Part shown: piece after piece, positions 28,601-36,776 of the stretch
Layout of the letters: each line of letters starts with the position of its first letter
How positions within the stretch are numbered: the stretch's first letter is position 1
DNA from: Methanospirillum hungatei JF-1
GTDB taxonomy: Archaea; Halobacteriota; Methanomicrobia; Methanomicrobiales; Methanospirillaceae
Direction: 5' to 3'
Length of the DNA stretch: 64,000 nucleotides
NCBI RefSeq assembly: GCF_000013445.1
Contig: NC_007796.1
Location: forward strand, 1,524,936 to 1,588,935
The notes under the pieces: model-generated
The model's input: only the letters and a program-made list of their open reading frames with translations
Databases searched by the model: none
What the model was told of the DNA's origin: nothing
Translations under genes and position numbers: made by a program

Positions 28601-28913
28601 GCAGATAGAAATCAGCTCCGTTATTGAGTGCCTCTATTGCGACCTCTTCCCTGCCCCGTCCGGTGAACAGAATAAACGGAGTCTTATTGCCATGTGAACG
28701 CAGGTGTTTTAAAAACCCAATCCCATCCATTCCCGGCATCTGGTAGTCGGAGATGATGGTCTCAAACTCACTGCCCTCCATGGCTGAAAGGGCCTCTTTT
28801 ACGCCGGTTGCGATAGTAACACGAAAATCGCCGGTCCGTTCCAGGAAAATCTTCCCAAGATCCAGGAGATCAGGTTCATCATCGACATACAAAACAGAGA
28901 TCTGATCAGTCAT
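25677..28913 (-). CDS. Receiver-PAS-GAF-PAS histidine kinase hybrid
   Basis: 1078 aa from the ATG at 28913, which overlaps the stop of the upstream kinase as ATGA; the longer frame to 28934 would lie inside that gene. Receiver at 1-125 (VLYVDDEPDL, Asp56 in ISDYQMPGMDG). Then PAS (LPDATFAIDTSHVVIAWNRA), PAS (DASNEGIWDWNIKTGDAFFS), a GAF domain around 400-560 (GYVAFLSDDEAVLTIHAWSN, LGVPIVDGNRIVMLIGVANK), a coiled linker, two PAS domains and the kinase core: SITRHDILN (His877), N-box LIENSIRHG, G-boxes EDDGSGIPDDE and HTGLGLFLIREIL. Cytosolic. Second gene of a coupled kinase pair, so both proteins are probably made together. Confidence 0.92.
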   Translation of the reverse strand: MTDQISVLYVDDEPDLLDLGKIFLERTGDFRVTIATGVKEALSAMEGSEFETIISDYQMPGMDGIGFLKHLRSHGNKTPFILFTGRGREEVAIEALNNGADFYLQKGGDPRAQFAELANKVRYAASHRRAEKQILDLQQRESEIINFLPDATFAIDTSHVVIAWNRAMERLSGISASEIIGKGDYAYAIPFYQKKRPMLIDFVLDNDPEMMEKYPSLIRQNHTLTAEITRPWVHNGKELYFWITACPLYDMKGNVIGAIESLRDITPLKKARELLEDTESRYRITLDASNEGIWDWNIKTGDAFFSPHWYTMLGYEPDEYPSTYKTWEILLHPDDIEITKNRIQEHISNKQEGYTIEFRMRTKQGGWKWIQARGRVIEWDEDGSPVRMVGTHADITALKQVEEKLRLDESRLETLLNLTQMTEKSMSDITHYALEEAVRLTLSEIGYVAFLSDDEAVLTIHAWSNVAMEECQIRDQKKLYPVAETGLWGEPVRQRRPVITNDYAAPDPLKRGLPPGHVSLTRHLGVPIVDGNRIVMLIGVANKTEPYGDEDIRQLTLLMNGVWNIIQRKQSEEALLRSNEELGAAYEEISATEEELRSQYNLISEKMEDIRESEERFRAVFNSTLVGIAITTPDGRWLYFNDALCSMLGYTAEELNQIRWTDITPAEDLVEEMKIFESVLAGKDPGNLEKRYIRKDGSIIDVLISTGIVRKQDGSIDYLCSIILDMSEKKASERLLREIEGQQRLIIENVHDPVVIVDFDGNVLYGNPAAFSICELPPGSLSSPLNIRDILSPESLEMSLADLAEIKRTGNPVINEYTIITQSGKVRTVEAAGHLIQWNGEDADLVSIRDITDRKEDKDALLQANRKLTILSSITRHDILNQVTALLGYLELLADHDLDPDIQQYIKKCLSCTTTIRSQIAFTKLVDDIRNKSLMWQYAERMITHVLEGYSIGQITCQVDLKGLYLYADPILEKVIFTLIENSIRHGENVTRIAFSYRIDDGDCIFVYEDDGSGIPDDEKEKIFRQGYGKHTGLGLFLIREILAINAMTISETGAWGSGARFEIRVPAGKWVVKEGMS

Positions 28914-31900
28914 GTATCTTCTCCATAGCGCCATTTCCCGGTAGGAACGGTGATCTCAAACCGTACACCATGCTGGTATGTTCCACACTCACGAATGGAA
29001 AGACCGGTGATGGAAAGGATTTCACGAGCAAGAAAGAGACCGATACCGGTATGCTTCCCATATCCATGCTCAAAGATCATCTCCTTATCTTCCCCGACAA
29101 TGCCAATCCCGTCATCTTCATACACAATAATGCAATCTCCATTGCTTCGGTCTGCCCTGACACGAATTTGTGTGACCTGCTCTCCATGACGAATTGAATT
29201 TTCAAGCAGCGTGGTAAAGACCTTCCGAATGATGGGATCTGTTAATATCTCAAGGGTTTGTGGTATCTCATTATAAAATGTAATACCCGGGCATTCTACC
29301 TCTTCACAAGCCGATTCCACAATCGGTTGTATCGCCAGCCATCCTGTCCCATATATTCCGAAGTTTTCATATTCACGGGTAAAACTGATTATCTTTTCTA
29401 TTTGTTCACCAGCGATCCGGGCATTCTCCACATACTCATGGATCTTTTCAGGATCAGAAGACTGGAGTGCCAGGTTGTGAAACATATCGACAGCTGATAT
29501 TTTATTATAGATATCATGCCTGGTGAGACTGGTTAAAAGACGGAGTTTCACGTTTGACTGACGAAGAGCCTCCTCATTGTACCGTTCTTCTGTAATATCA
29601 CGGATAATTGCCAGGACCTCACGGGGTGCTGATCTGATAATCCTCGCCTCAAACCAGAGCTTTTTATTCTGAATATCAAGGAAATATTCAAAGAACTGCA
29701 TCTTTCCGGTCCTGAGCGTTTTCTGAATGGCTGAAAGACCCCTGGTTGCAACGGGTTCGGGGAGAAGATCATGCAGTGATTTTCCGATCAGTTCCTCTTC
29801 AGGAGAGATTAAAAGAGCAGGATCATTCACATGACAGGTCAGATATACCCCGTTCTCATCTAATGTAAACAGGATATCCGGAATCGCATTCACAATGGCA
29901 CGGAATCGTTCTTCATTCTGTTTGAGTACTACTTCAGCCTCTTTTTGCCTGGTGACATCCCGTGCAGACCCTACCGTTCCAATCATTTCGCCCTTTGTAT
30001 TTAAGAACGGGGCTTTGTGCACATCCAGGTAGAGGAACTTTCCCTTGACATTGCCGTACTCATCAAACTGCCTGGGTTCTCCTGCATCCATGGTAATCTG
30101 ATCCGTATCACGGCAGATATCTCCAAAGGTGTGCCATTCAGGGTTTTCAGGATGTTCTCTCTTTTCACGTTCAGCAAAGAAAAGATCAGTCTTCCCAATC
30201 GGTTCAGAGGGATCACGGGCATTCAAAAGGTCTTCGCAGAGGGCCTTGTTTGCAAATAAATACTTCTTCTCCAGGTCTTTTGCCCATATCATATCAGGAA
30301 CCGTATCACACATCATCCGTATCATGGATGAGAAGGAATGATACCGCTCTTCCCGCTCTGTTAAGGCTTTTTGAACCTGCCAGGTCTGTGTGATATCATC
30401 GCACCCCCCATACAGCCTGATTACTCCGGCCGGACTCTCACTCTGTTCACATCTGGTCTTGCAGGATATCCGGATCCGGTCACCATTTTTATGCCTGATC
30501 CAGAGTTCACAGGTTGCCGACTGACCAGGAACAAGACCCGTTACATACTGATCAAATACGGGGAGATCCTCATCTATAACAATTGCCCTCCAGCATTGCT
30601 TTTCTTTGAGTTCATCGATGGTGTACCCGGTTATTGGTTCTACTGCCCCGGCCATCCAGTCAATGTGAAACATCCCGTCAGGATACCGGACACAGGAGAA
30701 TGCAAAGTCTGAGGTAAGTGATGAGATCTGCCGGTATCTCTCCTCATTATGAAGTAATATCTCTTCAGCATGCTTCCTTCCTGATATGTCAACTGCCATC
30801 TCCAGTCTGACCAGTCGTCCATTGATCCAGGGGATTGCTCGTGCATGGCATTCATACCACCGACCATCTATGGGATTTTTCCGTTCCCATACATGTGTCC
30901 CGAGCGGGCCTTTTGAATCGGTGAGTTGCCGGTTTGTACAGAATGGACAGGGAGAAGTCTGACCTTTTTGTAATACCTGATAGCAGGGTTTGCCTACCAT
31001 ATCTCCATACAGTTCTCTGGCTTTCTGGTTCCCATATATCAGTTCATGGCTCTCTAAATCGATTATGTATATAAGAATGTCAAGGGTATCTAATACCAGA
31101 ATCAGTTCTTCAATGCCTTTGTCATGGAGACCAGGTACAGCAGAGACAAAGGGTGCTTTCTCAGGGGATGTGATAGCAGGACAACTCTCATCCATATGGA
31201 TATTATGATGTTTCTGAAGATACTGAAGAATGGACTCAGATTCATTCCACCGCCGGTCCAGCTGGGTGACCATGGAATCTATCTGGCTGACCTGCTGCAC
31301 TATCATCTCCCTGATCTGTTTCTCCGGAATGAGTTCTGCATACCCGGTAATAACAGCAAGGGGGTTTCTGATCCCGTCGTTGAGTACCGCCTGCTGGGCA
31401 AAATTGACCTTTATCTGTTTTATTGCAGCATCCTTCTCCTCTTCAAGACGGAGTTTTTCTGTGATATCAAGACCCTGGGCAATGGTTGCAACCAATGGTC
31501 CCCCGGCGGTCGAGTATATGGGTGATGAGTTCCAGAGTATATATTTTACACTTCCATCACGGTGCCGGACCGGGATATCAACCATATCCCATCGCTCTCC
31601 ATTAAAAGCACTCTTCATAAGGCAGGCCCATCGTTCCTGATCCTGTTGATGGAAGATAACAGAGAGGTCCTTACCGATCAGATCATGAGCAGGGCATCCG
31701 GTGAGAATCTCACATGCACGATTCACCCCGGTTATATGTAATTCAGGGTCCCAAACGATAATCGGCCCGCTTGCATTGGTTATCAGGTTTTCAAGATACT
31801 CATTTGTCTTTCTCAGGTCATCCTCAACCGATGCACGGGCTATTGCAGACCCTATGGAATTGGCGAGGGTGAGCAGCGTCTCTTTCTCTCCTTTATTCCA

Positions 31901-32740
31901 TTCATATTCTGTTCTGCAGTTATCAAATCCGATAAATCCCCAGAATTTCCGGTCCACAATAATGGGTACAAGGAGGATGGAGATGATCCCCTGGGCTGCC
32001 AGTATCTCCCGTTCACTCTCCGGATGATTTTTTACCAGGCCTGATACCATCTTTCCTCTATGCAGCAGATCAAATGAGTAGGGGGCAACGATCTGAAATG
32101 GCATGTTCTGCAGATCCGGGTTATCGAGCTGCGAATCAACCCCCTTGTTCGTCCATTCAAACCGCTGACTTACCAGGAGTTCATGGGTTTTTGGATCGGT
32201 ATGAGCCTGGAAGATATAGATCCGGTCCTGATTTGTGGCTGGACCGATGATGTCAAGCACCTGCTGAATTGCCTGGTTTACCTCTTTCTCCATGAGAAGA
32301 ATCCTGGTGCATTCCGCAATGGCAGCGAGTAACCGATCCTTTCGGACATGTGCATTCTCCAATTTTCTCCTGGCAACTGCCCCTGCGATTCGATCCCGCA
32401 ATGCTTCAAATTGTGTCTTTGGATCTTCTCCTTTCTGCAGGTAATAGTCGGCACCGCCTTCAAGAGCCTGTATGACAACATCTTCCCGACCCCGTCCGGT
32501 AAAGACAATAAACGGGGTGAAGGGATCACATCTGCGAAATATGGAGAGAAACTGCAGGGCATTCATATCAGGCATCTCATAATCTGCTATAATCGCATCG
32601 TATGATTTTTGCTGCAGTCTGATCAATGCCTCTGTGGCTGAAAGGGATGTATCGACAGCATATTCTCCCGTATCCTCAAGATAGAGCCTACAGGCCTCCA
32701 GCAGGGCCGGGTCATCATCGACAAGGAGTATTGAGATCAT
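28910..32740 (-). CDS. Receiver-GAF-PAS histidine kinase hybrid with inner pseudo-kinase module
   Basis: 1276 aa. Receiver at 1-125 (ILLVDDDPAL, Asp53 in IADYEMPDMN). GAF domain about 130-310 with GFIGFDNCRTEYEWNKGEKE. PAS, then a helix pair carrying VLNDGIRNPLAVITGYAELI, matching the segment in the 1771-aa kinase and lacking the His. Next a PAS with PCYQVLQKGQTSPCPFC, and three further PAS segments. Kinase core: SLTRHDIYN (His1075), N-box LLENSIRHG, G-boxes EDDGIGIVGED and HTGIGLFLAREIL. Cytosolic. First gene of the pair; its TGA overlaps the next ATG. Confidence 0.92.
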   Translation of the reverse strand: MISILLVDDDPALLEACRLYLEDTGEYAVDTSLSATEALIRLQQKSYDAIIADYEMPDMNALQFLSIFRRCDPFTPFIVFTGRGREDVVIQALEGGADYYLQKGEDPKTQFEALRDRIAGAVARRKLENAHVRKDRLLAAIAECTRILLMEKEVNQAIQQVLDIIGPATNQDRIYIFQAHTDPKTHELLVSQRFEWTNKGVDSQLDNPDLQNMPFQIVAPYSFDLLHRGKMVSGLVKNHPESEREILAAQGIISILLVPIIVDRKFWGFIGFDNCRTEYEWNKGEKETLLTLANSIGSAIARASVEDDLRKTNEYLENLITNASGPIIVWDPELHITGVNRACEILTGCPAHDLIGKDLSVIFHQQDQERWACLMKSAFNGERWDMVDIPVRHRDGSVKYILWNSSPIYSTAGGPLVATIAQGLDITEKLRLEEEKDAAIKQIKVNFAQQAVLNDGIRNPLAVITGYAELIPEKQIREMIVQQVSQIDSMVTQLDRRWNESESILQYLQKHHNIHMDESCPAITSPEKAPFVSAVPGLHDKGIEELILVLDTLDILIYIIDLESHELIYGNQKARELYGDMVGKPCYQVLQKGQTSPCPFCTNRQLTDSKGPLGTHVWERKNPIDGRWYECHARAIPWINGRLVRLEMAVDISGRKHAEEILLHNEERYRQISSLTSDFAFSCVRYPDGMFHIDWMAGAVEPITGYTIDELKEKQCWRAIVIDEDLPVFDQYVTGLVPGQSATCELWIRHKNGDRIRISCKTRCEQSESPAGVIRLYGGCDDITQTWQVQKALTEREERYHSFSSMIRMMCDTVPDMIWAKDLEKKYLFANKALCEDLLNARDPSEPIGKTDLFFAEREKREHPENPEWHTFGDICRDTDQITMDAGEPRQFDEYGNVKGKFLYLDVHKAPFLNTKGEMIGTVGSARDVTRQKEAEVVLKQNEERFRAIVNAIPDILFTLDENGVYLTCHVNDPALLISPEEELIGKSLHDLLPEPVATRGLSAIQKTLRTGKMQFFEYFLDIQNKKLWFEARIIRSAPREVLAIIRDITEERYNEEALRQSNVKLRLLTSLTRHDIYNKISAVDMFHNLALQSSDPEKIHEYVENARIAGEQIEKIISFTREYENFGIYGTGWLAIQPIVESACEEVECPGITFYNEIPQTLEILTDPIIRKVFTTLLENSIRHGEQVTQIRVRADRSNGDCIIVYEDDGIGIVGEDKEMIFEHGYGKHTGIGLFLAREILSITGLSIRECGTYQHGVRFEITVPTGKWRYGEDT

Positions 32741-32785
32741 AGTCTGCCGGATTTATGAGAGAGTGGGGTATCTGCATACACAGAC

Positions 32786-32797
32786 GTATATATATGG
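32786..32797 (-). promoter_or_regulatory. TATA box of the receiver-kinase pair
   Basis: Minus strand CCATATATATAC centred about 50 bp before the ATG at 32740, giving a leader of about 20 nt. The stretch 32741-33014 otherwise shows no gene. Confidence 0.45.
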
Positions 32798-33014
32798 ACG
32801 TTTTTTGTCTCTGCAGGGGATGTCCCTTAAAACTCCAATGTATCCTATGAATAAAAATATTGTTATTTATTCCTTGTCCTAAACCATGACCGAAGAGGAG
32901 TAGAAAAGTCAATGATAGGAGGGAAATGGGCATTTTCTTACCATGTGAGGCAGCACGAAGGAGAGGGATTTGTCAAATCATTCTTCATAGGGTAATTGTG
33001 ACACAGACAGATAT

Positions 33015-33239
33015 CTATCCAGATTCACTCTTTTTGAATCGTTTGGCATATATCTCCTCGATGAAATCCGGGAGTGGTTCTTTCCAGGGTTCCTGTTTAT
33101 TGGGTGCATATGAACCAAATTTCTTCGGGTTCAGACCAAGTTCTTTTGCCATCCGGATATGCTCATCGGTGAGTTTATACCGCTTTTTTGCGTCAGTCCA
33201 CGCTTCATCCTTTGAGGAGGGGGTTTTATTTTTTGTCAT
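33015..33239 (-). CDS. Small conserved-looking hypothetical protein
   Basis: 74 aa, highly charged. MTKNKTPSSKDEAWTDAKKR then KLTDEHIRMAKELGLNPKKF and a PWKEPLPDFIEEIYAKRF segment. The middle looks like a helix-turn-helix-sized helical unit. Similar short proteins occur in many bacteria and archaea, but I know no function. Monocistronic. Confidence 0.7.
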   Translation of the reverse strand: MTKNKTPSSKDEAWTDAKKRYKLTDEHIRMAKELGLNPKKFGSYAPNKQEPWKEPLPDFIEEIYAKRFKKSESG

Positions 33240-33400
33240 GCTTTCACCATACCGGGATATATGAATTCAGTCAGTTCCAGATACATCATCTTTTATCAGG
33301 AATAAATTGAGCGATAATATCTAATCATATATCATGCATTCCAGGAATCAGATCCGGAATTCTTATAGCTCCGGAAAAAATGAATGCAGGTTTTGGTTTT

Positions 33401-34160
33401 TTACGTCTTCAACCGTTTCATGGATTCATCTATTTGGGTCGCAATTTGCGATAGTTCGGTCATGATGGATGATATCTGGTTTAATGCAACCGATGACTCC
33501 TCTGATGCAACTGCAGAGGCTGATGCTTCATCTGACGTATCGTCTGCCAGGGTTTTCATTCCTGAAATGCGTGATTCTATCATCTGAACGGCATTTCTTT
33601 CTTCTTCCGAAAGAGCTGCAACTTCAGCGATATTATCTGATATCTCCTGTATCTGTTCGGCTATGGTATGGAAGAACCGGATTGTCTCGTTGATCGCCTC
33701 AGACCCCCTGGTCACTTCATCGGTTGCTTTCTGCATCGCTGCTCCGGCTTTTTCTGACTGGGTCTGCAGTTCCTCAATGATCCGGGAGATATTATCTGCT
33801 GACCGTTGTGAGTCCTGTGCCAGGGTCTTTACTTCGTTCGCAACCACGGCAAAACCAAGTCCGGCATCTCCGGCCCGGGCAGCCTCGATTGATGCATTTA
33901 GGGCAAGAAGGTTGGTCTGGTCTGCAATGGAACTGATGATCTCAATGATCTTTCCAATCTCCTCTGCCTGAGTCTTGAACTCTTCAATGATGACGCCGGC
34001 GTCGTGCACCGCTCCGTTAATCGCCTGAATGCCATCTTCTGCAATATTTGCCTGGACCAGTCCTTTCCCTGATATGTCATTGACATCCTGGCTTAACCGG
34101 CTGACATCATCTACCTTGGAGGCAACCATGGTTACCGATGAGGTGAATTCGACTCCCGAA
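33401..34160 (-). pseudogene. Methyl-accepting chemotaxis protein, signalling domain only
   Basis: The frame runs from 34219 to 33401 (272 codons), but receptor homology starts only near 34160 (VTMVASKVDDVSRL). The conserved hairpin tip is complete: IISSIADQTNLLALNASIEA, ARAGDAGLGFAVVANEVKTL. Sensor, membrane and HAMP parts are absent. The first 25 codons overlap the remnant toxin frame, so the start is not a natural receptor start. Either a fragment left by a rearrangement or a soluble signalling piece; CheA/CheW binding would still be possible. Function doubtful. Confidence 0.75.
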
Positions 34161-34172
34161 TTCTTTCGGAAT

Positions 34173-34229
34173 CTAAAAATTTTCACGATTTTTATTGGCC
34201 TGTTTATGGAGAACCACATTCCAGGTCAT
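34173..34229 (-). pseudogene. Truncated toxin start of a toxin-antitoxin pair
   Basis: ATG at 34229 overlaps the stop of the antitoxin-like gene as ATGA. It reads MTWNVVLHKQANKNRENF and stops at a TAG. This beginning resembles RelE/ParE-type toxins (MTW.VV.HKQA.K). Beyond it lies receptor sequence, so the toxin was cut. Identification rests on a short stretch. Confidence 0.45.
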
Positions 34230-34420
34230 AATGGGATAAATTCATCAAATTTTTTTCCATGAATGAGTTTATCAGTTTCTCTGATGAGTTTTTCCTCCTC
34301 AATTGAGATCGTTTTATCTTCAAGGATTTCTATGATATGATCTAGTTTATGTTCAACTCTGACGAGAATGTCCTTGTCAGAAAAATTATTAGGGTAAACA
34401 TCGGCAGACATGATTTTCAT
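34226..34420 (-). CDS. Antitoxin-like small protein
   Basis: 64 aa (internal ATG at 34411 also possible). MSADVYPNNFSDKDILVRVE followed by HKLDHIIEILEDKT, a helical and charged body, ending GKKFDEFIPL. Its stop overlaps a toxin-like ATG. Small acidic proteins of this shape precede RelE-type toxins in methanogens. It is now an orphan because the toxin is truncated. Confidence 0.55.
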   Translation of the reverse strand: MKIMSADVYPNNFSDKDILVRVEHKLDHIIEILEDKTISIEEEKLIRETDKLIHGKKFDEFIPL

Positions 34421-34616
34421 CTCTTATCTGTTCTATATGTCTATTAATTTTTCAAAATAACAGTTTTTCCTTTGAGTAAATGTGGGTGTTGCAATGAATT
34501 GATAAATACAATTATTATTGGGCATTATCAGGATTCGGTATAGTATATGATTGAATGCATCTTTCGAAAATGAGAACCCAATAATAAAACTATTGAATCT
34601 CTGGAATCATGACATA

Positions 34617-34664
34617 CCGATTATGTTTTTTAACCCCGTCGAATTCGACGGGTTTAGAATGTTG
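34617..34664 (+). pseudogene. KilA-N domain fragment
   Basis: Reads FNPVEFDGFRML then stops. FNP(I/V)EFDGF is the conserved segment of KilA-N proteins and matches the gene at 37931, in which similarity also ends here. It is the only recognisable piece. The coding repeat forms a 24-bp near-palindrome at 34632-34655. Confidence 0.5.
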
Positions 34665-34694
34665 TGAAATAAAGATGGGGATCAATTTCGGATA

Positions 34695-34890
34695 TTTGTC
34701 AAGAAACCCTATAGATAAATTGTCAAATCCAAAAGCCCGGAAGAGACTGAGGGGATCTGACGTGCTCGGGTTTCACCCCTACCGTGTATGTGGTGATGTG
34801 GATATTAGCCATATACACGCTCTATTTTGTCTTGAAAAGCATGAGCAATTTGATTCTTTTTTATATTTGTGATTTTCGGGTGTGTGCCAG
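34695..34890 (+). repeat. Structured repeat element, copy 1
   Basis: About 190 bp matching 41221-41415. Best conserved part is 34695-34818. Hairpin: 34784-34793 GTGTATGTGG pairs with 34809-34818 CCATATACAC around a 15-nt loop. Another possible stem is GCCCG/CGGGT at about 34735-34772, and GGGT-TTC-ACCC forms a small loop. Bases changed relative to copy 2 keep the long stem paired, which points to a structured RNA or a structured DNA site. The surrounding 34421-35195 has no complete gene. Confidence 0.6.
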
Positions 34891-35195
34891 GATTTCCTCA
34901 TCATCAAATCCTGCATTTCATGAATAATCATTGCCAGTGTTAGGATCTTGACGGTATTAGATATGATGAGTATTTTCATTCTGCCCATACTGCTCACATT
35001 GTTCAGATGAACATATTCTTATGATCTCATACCAACATGAGGAGACAGAATGATGAACTTAATTGCAGGAACAGGTGTTGAACCTGAGCACATAACAGAG
35101 AAAACAGAAACAGACTTCTGTATGACCCATGAGACATAACATCGAAATGGTCTTATCATGAAATCGTTCTATGTTTATATACTGCACCAGATATC

Positions 35196-36776
35196 ATGAC
35201 ACACACCCAGCTTCTTCATACTATCCTTCATGAACCACGACCGCTATCAGAGAGCCAGCAATCAGCAATAACGACACAATCACCGCATGTCCGGATTATT
35301 GCCGGTGCAGGGGCCGGGAAGACCGAAACACTGACGAGAAAGATTGTTTCTCTGCTATTGGTTGAGCATGTGGAGCCTGCCTCTATTGTTGCGTTTACGT
35401 TCACCGAGAAAGCCGCAGCGAATATGAAGAGCAGAATATATAAGCGTGTCAAGGAGCTGGGGGAGGATGCGTTATGTGCCCGGCTTGGTGAGATGTATGT
35501 CGGGACCATTCACGGATTCTGCTTTCACCTTCTTGAGGATCAGTTCGGGTATGGGTCCTGGGGAGTTCTGGATGAGAATCAGGAGATGGCCTACCTGATG
35601 AGGGTCGGCTGGGAACTGAATCTGACAGGCAGTTCCAATTATACCGAAAAATGTCAGGATTTCAAGAGGAGTGTGGGCGTTTTCTATAATGAGATGCTCT
35701 CACGGGATGAGGTGAAGAAGCGTTCTCCAGATTTTTATTATTCCCTTACCAAATATGAAGCGTGTCTTGATGAACACCACCGGCTGACCTTTGACCGGAT
35801 GATTGCTCTGACGGTGGAGAATCTCCGGAAGCGTCCTGAAGTCGGGGATTTTATTCAGTATCTTATAGTGGATGAGTACCAGGATATTAACCGGGCACAA
35901 CAGGAGCTGATTGAGATTCTTGGCCGGGGGAGTAAAATTTTCGTCGTTGGGGATCCACGGCAGACGATTTACCAGTGGCGGGGATCTGATGAGCACTGTT
36001 TTGAGGAGTTTGCTGAGTATTACCAGCAGTCTGAGACGATATCCATCCCGGAGAACCGCCGGAGTGTGCAGACGATTGTGCAGGCGGCGAATTATTTTTC
36101 TGAGACGTTTGAGAAGTGCCGGTATTCTCCGATGGTGTATTCCCGGTCCGAACAGGGAAAGGCTCATCTTGTGGAGTTTTCAGACAAACGGAGTGAGGCC
36201 GTCTTTATTGCTGATGAGATCTCACGGCTGGTTGAGAGTGGCAGGTGCAGGTACGGTGATATAGGGATTCTTCTCAGGAGTGTGAATACGAGTGGTGAGC
36301 CGTTCATTGACGTGTTCCGGGAGAAGCATATTCCCTTCATGGTCGGGGGAAAGGTGGGCCTATTCCGTAGAGCGGAGATTGCGGCTCTAGCAAAGATTGT
36401 GGTCTGGGCTTCTCCGAACGGGTTTTTCCAGAAGTCACGATGGGACTGGAAGAATAAGATTGAGGGGGAGGACCTGCTCACGTTCGGGTCACAGGAATGG
36501 GCGGATGCAATTCCGGGTCTTTGTACGGTTGATGAGATTCTTCCCCGGCTGAATGAGTGGAAACGGCAGCTTCATGGGAAAGGGTTTGATCATGTTGCCG
36601 GTATGTACCAGGAACTCCTCTCCATTCTCGGGTTTTTACAGCTGGATCCGGATAACCCGGAACATGCGGTCATCATGGCAAATCTGGGCAGGTTCGGGGA
36701 TATCTTAAGCGATGTGGAAACTGCACAGAAACTCGGGGGTCACCGGATCTCATGGCCGACTCTGTTAAGACGGTAA
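35196..36776 (+). CDS. UvrD/Rep-type helicase, N-terminal part of a frameshifted gene
   Basis: 526 codons. SF1A motifs: Q-motif LSESQQSAIT, motif I IIAGAGAGKTETLTRKI, Ia AFTFTEKAAANMKSRI, Ic GTIHGFCFHLL, II YLIVDEYQDINRAQQELI, III GDPRQTIYQWRGS, IV NRRSVQTIVQAA. The frame ends at 36776 after SWPTLLRR, while the missing motifs V-VI and a nuclease domain continue in the -1 frame from about 36757. The ancestral protein was therefore about 900 aa. A single lost base near 36757-36770 explains the split. Possible role: defence-type helicase-nuclease or DNA repair. Confidence 0.88.
   Translation: MTHTQLLHTILHEPRPLSESQQSAITTQSPHVRIIAGAGAGKTETLTRKIVSLLLVEHVEPASIVAFTFTEKAAANMKSRIYKRVKELGEDALCARLGEMYVGTIHGFCFHLLEDQFGYGSWGVLDENQEMAYLMRVGWELNLTGSSNYTEKCQDFKRSVGVFYNEMLSRDEVKKRSPDFYYSLTKYEACLDEHHRLTFDRMIALTVENLRKRPEVGDFIQYLIVDEYQDINRAQQELIEILGRGSKIFVVGDPRQTIYQWRGSDEHCFEEFAEYYQQSETISIPENRRSVQTIVQAANYFSETFEKCRYSPMVYSRSEQGKAHLVEFSDKRSEAVFIADEISRLVESGRCRYGDIGILLRSVNTSGEPFIDVFREKHIPFMVGGKVGLFRRAEIAALAKIVVWASPNGFFQKSRWDWKNKIEGEDLLTFGSQEWADAIPGLCTVDEILPRLNEWKRQLHGKGFDHVAGMYQELLSILGFLQLDPDNPEHAVIMANLGRFGDILSDVETAQKLGGHRISWPTLLRR

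Noticed and set aside
34609..34872. 87-codon frame over the structured repeat, copy 1
   Set aside because: The frame is broken in copy 2 while the hairpin is kept, so structure and not protein is conserved.
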